In this document: positions 9,684 through 18,394 of the stretch, piece by piece | Layout of the letters: each line of letters opens with the position of its first letter | How positions within the stretch are numbered: the first letter of the stretch is position 1 | NCBI RefSeq assembly: GCF_031157525.1 | Contig: NZ_JAVIXR010000006.1 | Location: forward strand, 154,353 to 218,352 | Origin: Marinobacter sediminicola | GTDB taxonomy: Bacteria > Pseudomonadota > Gammaproteobacteria > Pseudomonadales > Oleiphilaceae | Direction of reading: 5' to 3' | DNA length: 64,000 bases | Notes under the pieces: model-generated | The model's input: only the letters and a program-made list of their open reading frames with translations | What the model was told of the DNA's origin: nothing | Database searches by the model: none | Position numbers and translations under genes: made by a program

Positions 9684-10076
9684 TTAAAACAGTGACCAGC
9701 CGCCATCTTCCTCTTCTTCAATAACCTCTTCTTCAACCGGCTCCGGATTGCTCGGCGCTGCTGCCTTGGCTTTCGCAGGCGCCGCTACGGTCGTATTAGC
9801 GGCAACATTAACGCTGATCATTCCCAACGCTTTTTTTGTCGCCTCATCCAGAATACCGTTCGCCTGAAGCCCATTTTCCTTCTGGAAACGAGACAGCTCA
9901 GACCGGGTGTTGTTATCTATTCCAGGGTTCACATTGGTAATATTGTACCCAGCGCCATGAAGGGCATTCTTGAGCGCAACCGTTTCATCAGCGAACGCAG
10001 CGGGCGCGAAACCCAGCACTGCGGTTGTGCCAGCTGCAACGACAAAGCGGCCTAAACGGGTAGTCGCGTATTTCAT
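9684..10076 (-). CDS. Secreted small protein with peptidoglycan-binding-like domain and acidic tail
   Basis: A 130-residue protein. Residues 1-29 form a Sec signal peptide, with probable cleavage after AFA. Residues about 30-85 resemble a PG_binding_1 domain (helical, with SRFQKENGLQANGILDEATKKAL). An Ala/Pro-rich linker then leads to a very acidic tail (EEEVIEEEEDGG) ending in WSLF. Start ATG 10076 is chosen because AGGTGA lies six bases upstream and it places the signal peptide at the N-terminus. It could bind peptidoglycan in the periplasm. I do not recognise a named family for the whole protein. Confidence 0.78.
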   Translation of the reverse strand: MKYATTRLGRFVVAAGTTAVLGFAPAAFADETVALKNALHGAGYNITNVNPGIDNNTRSELSRFQKENGLQANGILDEATKKALGMISVNVAANTTVAAPAKAKAAAPSNPEPVEEEVIEEEEDGGWSLF

Positions 10077-10199
10077 GATACTCACCTGCTTTACTCCTGA
10101 TATCTCAACGATATCCGTTTCTTTCTTGTTATGTGGTGCCAATCTCCACAGGCTGAGGCGAACTGGTAAAAGCCTAACATACTTTTGTCTCATGTCGCC

Positions 10200-11279
10200 T
10201 TAACCGACATCGTCCCCGGTAGTTTCGACCTTTTGGGCCCCCTCGCTGAACTCACGAATAAAGATTCCCCAAAACGCCATGAATAATGCGGCAACCAAAG
10301 GCCCCATCACAAAGCCATTAATACCAAACATGGCCAAGCCACCCAGAGTGGAGAGCAGCACAATGTAATCCGGCAATTTTGTGTCCCGGCCGACCATAAT
10401 CGGGCGCAAAAGATTATCCGCAAGCCCTATTACGACCACACCGAATATCGTAAGCACTACGGCGGGAACGATATCGCCTACAGCAGCGAGATAAATCGCC
10501 GCAGGCACCCATACCAAGGCTGCGCCAACTGCCGGAAGTAGTGAAAAGATGGCCATGACCACGCCCCACAACAAGGCGCCACTAATACCAAGAACCCAAA
10601 AAATAATGCCGCCCAATGCGCCCTGAATAATAGCAATCAAAAGATTGCCTTTAACGGTTGCCCGCGTTACCTCAGCAAACTTGGCAAACAGCAACCGCTC
10701 ACGTTCATCACCCAGAGGAAGTGCGCGGATCATCAGCTCAATCAGCTTGCTTCCATCACGCAGCAGAAAGAACGACAAGTACATCATCAGAGCCAACCCG
10801 AGGAAAAATTGAAAGGTGTTCTGGCCAATACCCAAAGCCTGCTTGGCGAGAAACTGGCTACCACCCACGAATAAGCTAACCACGCGATCCCGGATTTCGC
10901 CGAAGTTGATATCAAACTGCGCAAGGAACGTCTGTATGCCCGGGAAAGACTTACTCACCTGATCAATATATTCGCCAGGCTTTATATTTCCGTCCTGAAT
11001 TTGCTGATAGATCCCCAGCCCTTCACTCACCAGAGACGTCACCAGCAACAATACCGGTATAACCACGATCAGCATGCAAACCATTAGAGTTATCAAAGCA
11101 TTTATATTTGGCCTGTCACCAAACCGGCGCACCAAAAAGATTTGAAACGGATGAAAGATCAATGCAATGGCGATCGCCCAGAATATGGGCCCGACAAAAG
11201 GCTTCATGAGCAACACGAAGGCAAGAGTTACACCGACCAGCATGGCAAGAAAAGTTCGTGTCTCAAGTTTTGCGTACAT
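10200..11279 (-). CDS. AI-2E family (PerM-like) permease
   Basis: A 359-residue inner-membrane protein with about seven or eight hydrophobic segments. Family features include the N-terminal FVGPIFWAIAIALIFHPF pattern, a large soluble insertion (about 100-150), and the C-terminal LSTLGGLAMFGINGFVMGPL segment. The family includes proposed autoinducer-2 and Na+/H+ exporters; the substrate here cannot be assigned. It is divergent from the small gene at 11395. Confidence 0.9.
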   Translation of the reverse strand: MYAKLETRTFLAMLVGVTLAFVLLMKPFVGPIFWAIAIALIFHPFQIFLVRRFGDRPNINALITLMVCMLIVVIPVLLLVTSLVSEGLGIYQQIQDGNIKPGEYIDQVSKSFPGIQTFLAQFDINFGEIRDRVVSLFVGGSQFLAKQALGIGQNTFQFFLGLALMMYLSFFLLRDGSKLIELMIRALPLGDERERLLFAKFAEVTRATVKGNLLIAIIQGALGGIIFWVLGISGALLWGVVMAIFSLLPAVGAALVWVPAAIYLAAVGDIVPAVVLTIFGVVVIGLADNLLRPIMVGRDTKLPDYIVLLSTLGGLAMFGINGFVMGPLVAALFMAFWGIFIREFSEGAQKVETTGDDVG

Positions 11280-11339
11280 AATTCCGTTTTATCCCTCGCA
11301 GATTCAGTCGAATAATAGCCTAACACGACCGCATGGCCA

Positions 11340-11363
11340 CTGAAGCATGCTTCAGGGTATAGT
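11340..11363 (+). promoter_or_regulatory. 16-bp palindrome just upstream of a -10 element (candidate operator)
   Basis: CTGAAGCATGCTTCAG (11340-11355) is a perfect palindrome. It lies two bases upstream of TATAGT (11358-11363), a plausible -10 for the gene starting at 11395, so it would sit in the promoter spacer. No good -35 is present (GGCCAC at the right distance), as is common for activated promoters. The site lies between divergent genes and could control either. Confidence 0.45.
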
Positions 11364-11394
11364 GGACTGTTGTTGATCAACTATTAAACAGGTT

Positions 11395-11748
11395 ATGGTG
11401 TTGGATCTGGAAACCTTTACCACAGAATCGGCTCTGGACGCCGCGGCGGAACTGCGCCGAGTACTCGCTGCCAGAACCCATCGCAGAAAAGTGCTGGGCC
11501 AGGAAGTTATAGTGCCAGGACAACTGGGCGAAGCTCTGCAATTGCCGCGCATCATCAACCGGCTTCAAAGCAAACAGCAGCGGTTTCGGGACCAGGGGCT
11601 GGATGATTTCCAGGAACTCTGGCCAACACTATCAGCTTCAACCCGGGAAAAAGTGCTCGATGCAATCGGCTGGTATGACCCAAAAGACCTCAGCTGGGAA
11701 GACAAGCGCTCCAACCGCCGCCCAGCAGTGGCCCCGGACAATTCCTGA
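11395..11748 (+). CDS. Conserved-type hypothetical protein, 117 residues
   Basis: I do not recognise the family. The protein is soluble, charged and predicted mostly helical, with no signal peptide or membrane segment. Residues about 25-60 are basic (RTHRRKVLGQEV and RIINRLQSKQQRF), and the C-terminal part contains WYDPKDLSWEDKR. Coding character matches the neighbours and it has a promoter-like element upstream. The ATG has only AGG close by. It stands between the AI-2E permease and the haloalkane-dehalogenase homologue, which gives no firm clue to function. Confidence 0.7.
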   Translation: MVLDLETFTTESALDAAAELRRVLAARTHRRKVLGQEVIVPGQLGEALQLPRIINRLQSKQQRFRDQGLDDFQELWPTLSASTREKVLDAIGWYDPKDLSWEDKRSNRRPAVAPDNS

Positions 11749-11893
11749 TTCAAAGCCACAACGCACTGTTACGCAACTCAAACACAGCAACCTGTGAACT
11801 GATTTATCCTAGTGATTGAAGATTGTTGATCGGGCTCTGGATAAGCAAAGCCGGCAATGATCACGCAACCAATCAGTCAGGACAGTCGATGGC

Positions 11894-12793
11894 ATGCGTA
11901 TTCTGAGAACCGATGAGAGCCGTTTCGCAGGTCTTCCGGATTACCCGTTCACCCCCAACTATATGGATGTAGAGCCCGGCCTCCGCATGCACTACGTTGA
12001 CGAAGGCCCAGCTGGCGCCTCGCCTGTTCTTATGCTCCATGGAGAGCCATCCTGGTCGTATCTGTACCGCCATATGATCCCTATCGTCGCGGCTGAGGGC
12101 CACCGGGTGCTGGCACCTGACCTGATAGGTTTCGGAAAGTCCGACAAACCAGCATCTGTTGACGACTATACTTACGAACGCCACCTGGCTTGGCTCACGC
12201 ACTGGCTGGAAGCTATGGATCTCCAGAATATCACTCTGGTTTGCCAAAACTGGGGTTCGCTTCTGGGCCTGCGCCTTGCTGCAGCACTACCAAACCGATT
12301 CCAGCGCATTATTGTAGGTAACGGCATGCTGCCAACCGGAGAAACCCGCGCGCCGGCAGCATTCAGCGTGTGGAAAGCCTTTGCTATCCACAGCCCCTGG
12401 TTTCCCGTTGGCCGAATTGTACAACTGGGCACCGAGCGAACCCTGAACAAACACGAGTTAGCAGCCTACGAGGCCCCCTTCCCTTCAGCAGAGTACAAAG
12501 CAGGGGCGCGGGCATTTCCAAAACTGGTACCTGTATCGCCTGGCGATCCGGCAAGCAGCGCCAACAAGGCCGCATGGAAAGTTCTGGAAAAATGGCGTAA
12601 GCCTTTCATAACCTGCTTCAGCAGCGGCGACCCCATCACCCGGGGTGGGGACCGCTATATGCAACGTCGCATCCCTGGCGCATTGGGGCAACCTCACATT
12701 ACACTGCGCGGAGGGCACTTTTTGCAGGAAGACTCCCCCGAAGATTTCGCGCGAATCATTATTGACGCATTAAAGGCAGAGATGGCGGCCTGA
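11894..12793 (+). CDS. Haloalkane dehalogenase homologue (HLD-I type) with Asp-to-Asn nucleophile
   Basis: A 299-residue alpha/beta-hydrolase closely resembling the DhlA-type subfamily: HGEPSWSYLYRHMIP at 49-63, cap domain about 150-215, candidate catalytic acid Asp246 in SSGDPITRGGD and catalytic His275 in RGGHFLQED. Haloalkane dehalogenases use an Asp nucleophile in a QDWG motif. Here the motif reads CQNWGS and the residue is Asn119 (codon AAC at 12248-12250). The halide-binding Trp120 is kept. The expected dehalogenase reaction is therefore doubtful unless the Asn deamidates or the protein has another use. ATG start; AGGA about 11 bases upstream. It is monocistronic and convergent with the thioesterase gene. 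Confidence 0.88.
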   Translation: MRILRTDESRFAGLPDYPFTPNYMDVEPGLRMHYVDEGPAGASPVLMLHGEPSWSYLYRHMIPIVAAEGHRVLAPDLIGFGKSDKPASVDDYTYERHLAWLTHWLEAMDLQNITLVCQNWGSLLGLRLAAALPNRFQRIIVGNGMLPTGETRAPAAFSVWKAFAIHSPWFPVGRIVQLGTERTLNKHELAAYEAPFPSAEYKAGARAFPKLVPVSPGDPASSANKAAWKVLEKWRKPFITCFSSGDPITRGGDRYMQRRIPGALGQPHITLRGGHFLQEDSPEDFARIIIDALKAEMAA

Positions 12794-12800
12794 GCTGCCA

Positions 12801-13589
12801 TCAGCCAAAAACGGCGACCGTTTGACGGCTTAGTGCCAGCAACTCGCCCCGAGGTGTCCATACCCGGGCTTCGCAATGGCAATAGCCGTCTCCTGACTGA
12901 TCAATCGTCGCCTTGTACAAAAGCCAGTCGTCCGCTTTCAGCGCCGGCCTGGGATGAATAATATCCAGCGCCCAGGTTAGCGAACTGGCTGGTACGGCCG
13001 ATTTAAAATGTTGGAGAATCGCTGGAGGCCAGGCATCAACCAGCGCCACTATATGAGCATCTGTAAGCTCTTCAGGCTCTTTCCGGAAGCGCATCCACCC
13101 TCCCATTTCACGCCCACCCACACCGCTGAACGGCATGCCCCCATATGCCCAACGCATCTCTATGTGTCTAATAAACCCGGGGGTCACACCTTCAATGAAA
13201 GGCAGTTCCTGGCATTTATCTACCGGATTCGCGTCCGGAGCCGATTCACCCTCCAGCCGCACAATCGATTCCCGGTGGCCGGCAAATGCACCAATACACA
13301 CCACCCGAGGCTCTCCGTTCTGAACAATTCTCCCCTCGACCTGGGTAACAGCTCTCCCCTCACGTAAAATTTGAACATCGAAAACGGCTGGCACTTCTGC
13401 CTCTACCGGCCCGACAAATGATACGCTCATGGACCTCATTGGCCTGCCATCTACCACCGCATGGTCCATGCGATCAAAAACCAGGGCAGCCACCAAGCCA
13501 CCAAAGGTTGCACGCCCCTGGGCCCAGGTTGCAGGCATCTCCAGCTCTTTGCCGGCACGGCCAGCAGCAATCAGTTCATCAAAGGTCAT
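12801..13589 (-). CDS. Acyl-CoA thioesterase family protein (double hotdog)
   Basis: A 262-residue protein of the TesB/4HBT_3 type. The N-terminal hotdog includes WAQGRATFGGLVAAL and MRSMSVSFVGPVEAE; the C-terminal hotdog includes SSLTWALDIIHPRP and EARVWTPRGELLALSRQT. These proteins hydrolyse acyl-CoA esters in the cytosol; chain length and pathway cannot be read here. Start ATG 13589 has GGGAAG five bases upstream. It is convergent with the dehalogenase homologue, with seven bases between the stops. Confidence 0.85.
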   Translation of the reverse strand: MTFDELIAAGRAGKELEMPATWAQGRATFGGLVAALVFDRMDHAVVDGRPMRSMSVSFVGPVEAEVPAVFDVQILREGRAVTQVEGRIVQNGEPRVVCIGAFAGHRESIVRLEGESAPDANPVDKCQELPFIEGVTPGFIRHIEMRWAYGGMPFSGVGGREMGGWMRFRKEPEELTDAHIVALVDAWPPAILQHFKSAVPASSLTWALDIIHPRPALKADDWLLYKATIDQSGDGYCHCEARVWTPRGELLALSRQTVAVFG

Positions 13590-13785
13590 AGCGCTTCCCT
13601 GTTAGCAACCTACCAGTCAAAATGAAAGCCTGCACAAAACACGAAAACAATGCAATGGCAGTGCCCCGGCAACTACCTACACAGCATGAAAGATTTCACG
13701 TATTAAATTAGACCAAAAGCGGTTATAATATCGCCACATATGCATTGCCCGGCAATGCTTTACCTCCCGAATACCGAGTAAATCA

Positions 13786-15318
13786 ATGTCTGAATTGTCC
13801 TTTGCCGAACTGGGGCTTGATCCAGCCGTACTTGAAGCTGTATCTGCTATTGGCTACGAAACCCCAACGCCCATCCAGGCCCAGTGCATTCCTGCACTGC
13901 TCGCTGGCAAACATCTACTGGGCGTTGCCCAGACCGGCACGGGTAAAACCGCCGCCTTCGCATTACCGCTGCTAAGCAGAGTTGATGCATCTATAACTGA
14001 ACCTCAAATTCTGGTTCTGGCCCCAACCCGGGAGCTGGCCATCCAGGTGGCGGAGGCTTTTACCTCCTACGCTACAAAATTTCGCAATTTCCACGTACTG
14101 CCAATTTACGGCGGTCAGGACTTTTATCCCCAGATCAAAGGCCTCAAGCGTGGTGCGCAGGTTATTGTCGGCACACCGGGTCGTATGCTCGACCACCTGC
14201 GCAAAGGCACCTTGCGCCTGGGCAACCTGAAGGCACTTGTGCTGGACGAAGCCGACGAAATGCTGCGCATGGGTTTCATTGATGACGTAGAAGCCATTCT
14301 GGCCAAAACGCCAGCTGACTGTCAGCGTGCATTGTTCTCTGCCACCATGCCACCGCAGATCAAGAAGGTTGCCCAAACCTACCTGCGCGACGCAGTAGAA
14401 GTGAAAATCGAGAGCGAAACCCGCACCGTTGAGCGTATTTCCCAGTACTTTCTGCCGGTTTATGCAGAACGTAAGCTCGACGCTCTGACCCGCATTCTGG
14501 AAGTGGAGCCAACCGAAGGTGCAATTATTTTTGTACGCACCAAGGCTGAAACCACTCTTCTGGCCGAGAAGCTCAGTGCCCGTGGGCACGCAGTAGCACC
14601 TCTGAACGGTGATCTGAACCAGCGTCAGCGCGAGCAGACTGTTGAAGATCTGAAGCGCGGCAAGAAAGATATTATCGTTGCAACGGACGTTGCCGCTCGT
14701 GGTCTGGACGTACCCAGAATCACTCACGTTATCAATTACGATGTGCCCTACGACAGCGAAGCCTACATTCACCGAGTGGGCCGTACCGGCCGCGCCGGGC
14801 GCGAAGGCAAAGCGATTCTTCTGGTCACTCCCCGTGAGCGGAGCTGGCTGCGCACTCTTGAGCGCGCGACCAACTCCCCTATGATGGCTTATGAGCTGCC
14901 TTCGCCGGTTGAACTGAAAAAAATGCGCGAAGAGCAATTCGAAACCCAGCTGTTGGGCTTTGCTGAGGACAAGAAACTCGCCAAGTCTATGGCATTGCTG
15001 GATGAGATCGCTGAGCGCAACGAGATGGACATTGCCATGGTTGCGGGCGCTTTGGCGTGCTGGATGGAGGCAATGCAGCCTGGCTTGCTACCTCTGGAAC
15101 AGCCAGAAGCCCTGCCAGTAGTGTCTGCTTCTGCACCTGCTCGCCGTGATCGCAAAGGTGGTGGCGGCCGCCCGGGTGAATTCCGTAAAGGACCACCCAA
15201 AGGTGGCTACAAAGGACGCGGCGGCCCTGGCGGCGCGGGTGCCCGTGGCAAGCCACCCGGCAAAGGCGGCAAGCCGGCAGGTAAGCGGCCTCCTCGTCAA
15301 TCTGACGCCAAGCGCTGA
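13786..15318 (+). CDS. DEAD-box ATP-dependent RNA helicase
   Basis: A 510-residue helicase with all core motifs: AQTGTGKTAAF (I), PTRELAIQ (Ia), GTPGR (Ib), DEAD (II), SAT (III), IIFVRT (IV), ATDVAARGLDV (V) and HRVGRTGRAGR (VI). A basic Gly/Lys/Arg-rich tail (about 450-510) probably binds RNA. It unwinds RNA in ribosome assembly or mRNA decay. The core is DeaD-like, but the protein is shorter than E. coli DeaD, so I give no symbol. A TATAAT at 13724 gives a roughly 55-base leader. Its 3' end overlaps the end of folA on the other strand by 22 bases. Confidence 0.95.
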   Translation: MSELSFAELGLDPAVLEAVSAIGYETPTPIQAQCIPALLAGKHLLGVAQTGTGKTAAFALPLLSRVDASITEPQILVLAPTRELAIQVAEAFTSYATKFRNFHVLPIYGGQDFYPQIKGLKRGAQVIVGTPGRMLDHLRKGTLRLGNLKALVLDEADEMLRMGFIDDVEAILAKTPADCQRALFSATMPPQIKKVAQTYLRDAVEVKIESETRTVERISQYFLPVYAERKLDALTRILEVEPTEGAIIFVRTKAETTLLAEKLSARGHAVAPLNGDLNQRQREQTVEDLKRGKKDIIVATDVAARGLDVPRITHVINYDVPYDSEAYIHRVGRTGRAGREGKAILLVTPRERSWLRTLERATNSPMMAYELPSPVELKKMREEQFETQLLGFAEDKKLAKSMALLDEIAERNEMDIAMVAGALACWMEAMQPGLLPLEQPEALPVVSASAPARRDRKGGGGRPGEFRKGPPKGGYKGRGGPGGAGARGKPPGKGGKPAGKRPPRQSDAKR

Positions 15319-15812
15319 TAGACAACGAAGCTGTAGTCGTAAGGATTGTTATCGGACGCGGAGAAATCCTCCCGTCCGATTTCCTCCCACTCATCCCAGT
15401 TCACTTCCGGGAAGTACGCATCGCCATCCACTTCGGCGTGCACCTGAGTGATATAGATGCGGTCTACCATGGGTAGCGCTTCCGCATAGATTTGCCCTCC
15501 CCCGATAATCATTACCTCATCGACGCCGTCCAGCTCTGCCTGTGCTTCGGCTTTAATTAGTGCTTCATTCAGTGATTTCGAGCTTGCCGTTCCTGCGGGT
15601 GCTTCCCAATCTGGATTGCGGGAGATGACGACGTTCATCCGGCCCGGCAGGGGTCTGCCAATGGAGTCCCAGGTTTTGCGCCCCATAATGATGGGTTTGC
15701 CCATGGTGGCTTGCTTGAAGTATTTCAGGTCGCCCGGTAGGTACCATGGCAGATTGTTGTTTCGGCCTATAACGCGGTTTCGGGACATGGCGACGATTAG
15801 TGCTTTTCGCAT
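15297..15812 (-). CDS. folA: Dihydrofolate reductase
   Basis: Reduces dihydrofolate to tetrahydrofolate with NADPH, refilling the pool oxidised by the adjacent thyA product. The 171-residue protein shows VAMSRNRVIGRNNNLPW near the N-terminus, the catalytic Asp in LPGDLKYFK, GRKTWDSIG for NADPH binding, and VMIIGGGQIYAEAL near the C-terminus. Start ATG 15812 is preceded by GAGAGGA. The stop end overlaps the helicase gene tail to tail. Confidence 0.97.
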   Translation of the reverse strand: MRKALIVAMSRNRVIGRNNNLPWYLPGDLKYFKQATMGKPIIMGRKTWDSIGRPLPGRMNVVISRNPDWEAPAGTASSKSLNEALIKAEAQAELDGVDEVMIIGGGQIYAEALPMVDRIYITQVHAEVDGDAYFPEVNWDEWEEIGREDFSASDNNPYDYSFVVYQRLASD

Positions 15813-15858
15813 TTCTTTTCCTCTCGAATTCGTACACCTACATTTGGACCGGGCGAGC

Positions 15859-16698
15859 TTAAATAGCTATAGGCGCTTTGATGCCAGGGTAAGGGTCGTA
15901 GCCTTCGAACTCGAAGTCTTCCAGTTCGTAGTCAAAAATTGAATCTGGCTTACGCTTGATAACCAACTTCGGCAGGGCTTTGGGCTCGCGCTTTAGCTGC
16001 TCGAAAACGATGTCATCGGTGAGATGATTTTGATACAGGTGGCAATCGCCAAAGGTATGCACAAACTCGCCAACTTCCAGATCACACTGCTGCGCAATCA
16101 TATGCGTTAACAAGGCGTATGACGCAATGTTGAAGGGTACGCCCAAAAAAAGATCTGCACTACGCTGATAAAGCTGGCAAGAGAGCTTGCCGTCGAGCAC
16201 GTAGAACTGGAACAGGCAGTGGCAGGGTGCCAGTGCCATCAGGCCTTTCTCGGCGTTTTCCTGAGGGCCAATCGATTCATCCGGAAGCTCGGCCGGATTC
16301 CAGGCGGATACGATCAGGCGGCGGGAGTTTGGCTTTTTGCGGATCTGGTCGATCACTTCGCTGATCTGGTCTACCACGCGGCCGTCCGGGCACTCCCAGC
16401 TTCGCCATTGCTTGCCGTAAATCGGCCCGAGGTCGCCGCTTTCCAGTGCCCACTCGTTCCAGATGGAGACTTTGCGCTCTTTCAGCCAATTGTTGTCTGT
16501 GGAGCCTTTCAGGAACCAGAGTAGCTCATAGATGATGCTGCGCAGGTGGACTTTTTTGGTGGTGACCAAGGGAAAGCCGTCTTGGAGATTAAAGCGGATC
16601 TGGCGTCCGAAAACCGAGCGGGTGCCAACGCCGGTGCGGTCGCCTTTGTCGAATCCGTTGTCCACTACGTCGCGCATCAGGTCGAGATAGGCTTTCAT
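15859..16698 (-). CDS. thyA: Thymidylate synthase ThyA
   Basis: Methylates dUMP to dTMP using methylene-tetrahydrofolate. The 279-residue protein has the nucleophilic Cys in [12 protein letters not shown], followed by [23 protein letters not shown], and ends with [11 protein letters not shown], the family's conserved C-terminus. The start overlaps the lgt stop by four bases (ATGA), so lgt-thyA-folA form one minus-strand unit. Confidence 0.98.
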   Translation of the reverse strand: MKAYLDLMRDVVDNGFDKGDRTGVGTRSVFGRQIRFNLQDGFPLVTTKKVHLRSIIYELLWFLKGSTDNNWLKERKVSIWNEWALESGDLGPIYGKQWRSWECPDGRVVDQISEVIDQIRKKPNSRRLIVSAWNPAELPDESIGPQENAEKGLMALAPCHCLFQFYVLDGKLSCQLYQRSADLFLGVPFNIASYALLTHMIAQQCDLEVGEFVHTFGDCHLYQNHLTDDIVFEQLKREPKALPKLVIKRKPDSIFDYELEDFEFEGYDPYPGIKAPIAI

Positions 16699-17483
16699 TC
16701 CGCGTTTCTCCGGTAAGCAATGAACATCAAGGCCAGGCCGGCCAGAAGCATGGGTAAGGACAGCACCTGCCCCATGGTGACCCAGTCAAATGCCAGGTAC
16801 CCCAACTGCGCATCTGGCTGACGTACAAACTCAACCAGGAAGCGGAAAATACCGTAGCAAACCAGGAACAGGCCTGACACCGCCATTCTTGGGCGTGGCT
16901 TGGATGAGAACCACCAAAGAATGATAAAAAACAGCACGCCTTCCAGGGCGAACTGGTAAAGCTGGGAGGGGTGTCGTGCGAGCGCATCCGGAGCCTGACG
17001 GAAGACCATGCCCCAGGGCACATCCGTTGGTTTGCCCCAGAGTTCACCGTTGATGAAGTTGCCAATTCGCCCTGCCCCCAGGCCCACAGGCACCAGAGGT
17101 GCAACGAAGTCGGCAAGGTGCCAGAAGCCGGTACCGATTTTTCGACCGTACCACCACATGGCAAACATAACGCCCAACAGTCCGCCGTGGAAGGACATGC
17201 CCCCTTCCCATACTCGCAAAAGCCATAGAGGGTCTGCCAGGAAGGCGTCAAAATTGTAGAAAATTACGTAGCCAAAGCGCCCGCCCAGGATAACCCCGAG
17301 CGCCAGATAGAACAGCAGGTCGCCCATCTGCTCCTCGGTAATCGGAGAGCCGGGTTTGCGGGCGCGTAGACGGCCCAACCACCAGCCTGCAACAAAGCCG
17401 ACGAGATAGGTCAATCCGTACCAGTGTATCTTGAGCGGCCCAAGGGAAATGGCCACCGGGTCTATCTGTGGATGCTGGAGCAT
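16695..17483 (-). CDS. lgt: Prolipoprotein diacylglyceryl transferase
   Basis: Inner-membrane enzyme that transfers diacylglycerol from phosphatidylglycerol to the lipobox cysteine of prolipoproteins, such as the LpoA made at 50482. About seven hydrophobic segments and the signature [21 protein letters not shown] are present, with an HGGLLG segment. I choose ATG 17483 (262 residues) with AGAGGTT upstream; a TTG one codon earlier is in frame but too close to this site. It overlaps thyA by four bases. Confidence 0.97.
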   Translation of the reverse strand: MLQHPQIDPVAISLGPLKIHWYGLTYLVGFVAGWWLGRLRARKPGSPITEEQMGDLLFYLALGVILGGRFGYVIFYNFDAFLADPLWLLRVWEGGMSFHGGLLGVMFAMWWYGRKIGTGFWHLADFVAPLVPVGLGAGRIGNFINGELWGKPTDVPWGMVFRQAPDALARHPSQLYQFALEGVLFFIILWWFSSKPRPRMAVSGLFLVCYGIFRFLVEFVRQPDAQLGYLAFDWVTMGQVLSLPMLLAGLALMFIAYRRNAE

Positions 17484-17493
17484 CAATAACCTC

Positions 17494-18291
17494 TCAACTT
17501 AAAAGAAAACGTAGGCCAACCAGTAGCAGCAGGATGGCGAACACGCGTTTCAGGGCTTTGGCGTTAAGCCGGTGTGCCAGGTTCGCTCCCACGCGAGCAA
17601 ACAGCACACTGGTAAGAATAATCCCGATCAAAGCCGGCAAATAAATATAACCAAGGCTGTATTCCGGCAGGGCCGGCTCGCCCCACCCTGTCCAGGCATT
17701 GCCCACAGCACCGGCAACCGCAATTGGCAATCCGCAGGCGGCGGAGGTGCCTACCGCCTGCTGCATACGAACATTGCTCCAGCTCAGGTAGGGCACAGTA
17801 AGCGTTCCGCCGCCTATCCCGAAAATCGCTGAGGCCCAGCCAATACCTGCACCCGCACTTGCAAGGCCGGCTTTGCCTGAAACATTTCGGCCTGGCGAGG
17901 GGTTTACCTCGAACAGCATTTTCAGCCCGACCAGAATGACAAACACACCGATAATAAGTTCCAGCATAGCTCCGCTTAACAGGGCCGCTGTCCAGGCGCC
18001 TATAAGCGCGCCAGCAACGATACCGCAGGCCATCGGCCGGAATACATCCCAGCGGATAGCCCCATGACCGTGATGCGAACGAATGGAGCTGAGGGATGTA
18101 AACACGATGGTCGCAAGTGAGGTGCCAACGGCCATATGTGCCGCAATTTCCAGACTAAAACCCTGAGCCCCGAAACTGAAAATCAGTACCGGCACGATAA
18201 TAAGGCCGCCACCAATCCCGAAGAGGCCTGCAAGAGTGCCAGCAAACGCGCCAAGCACCATATAGATGGCAAATACGGATAACAGGGACAT
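17494..18291 (-). CDS. TauE/SafE-family sulfite/anion exporter
   Basis: A 265-residue membrane protein with about eight hydrophobic segments and two related halves, each with the family glycine motif ([16 protein letters not shown] near residue 20 and [16 protein letters not shown] near 155). The family exports sulfite, sulfoacetate and related organic sulfur anions; the substrate here is unknown. It lies ten bases upstream of lgt and may be transcribed with it. Confidence 0.9.
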   Translation of the reverse strand: MSLLSVFAIYMVLGAFAGTLAGLFGIGGGLIIVPVLIFSFGAQGFSLEIAAHMAVGTSLATIVFTSLSSIRSHHGHGAIRWDVFRPMACGIVAGALIGAWTAALLSGAMLELIIGVFVILVGLKMLFEVNPSPGRNVSGKAGLASAGAGIGWASAIFGIGGGTLTVPYLSWSNVRMQQAVGTSAACGLPIAVAGAVGNAWTGWGEPALPEYSLGYIYLPALIGIILTSVLFARVGANLAHRLNAKALKRVFAILLLLVGLRFLLS

Positions 18292-18394
18292 ACACTCTCA
18301 CACATCCGGTAAAACAAGGCTGGTATGATACACACCGGCCGTGGCAACTTCACCACAAGCAGCACCCCCATCACCCACTGGAGAGCAACGTCGC

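Noticed and set aside
13972..14937. 321-residue open frame on the minus strand
   Set aside because: Antisense to the DEAD-box helicase, which has every core motif.
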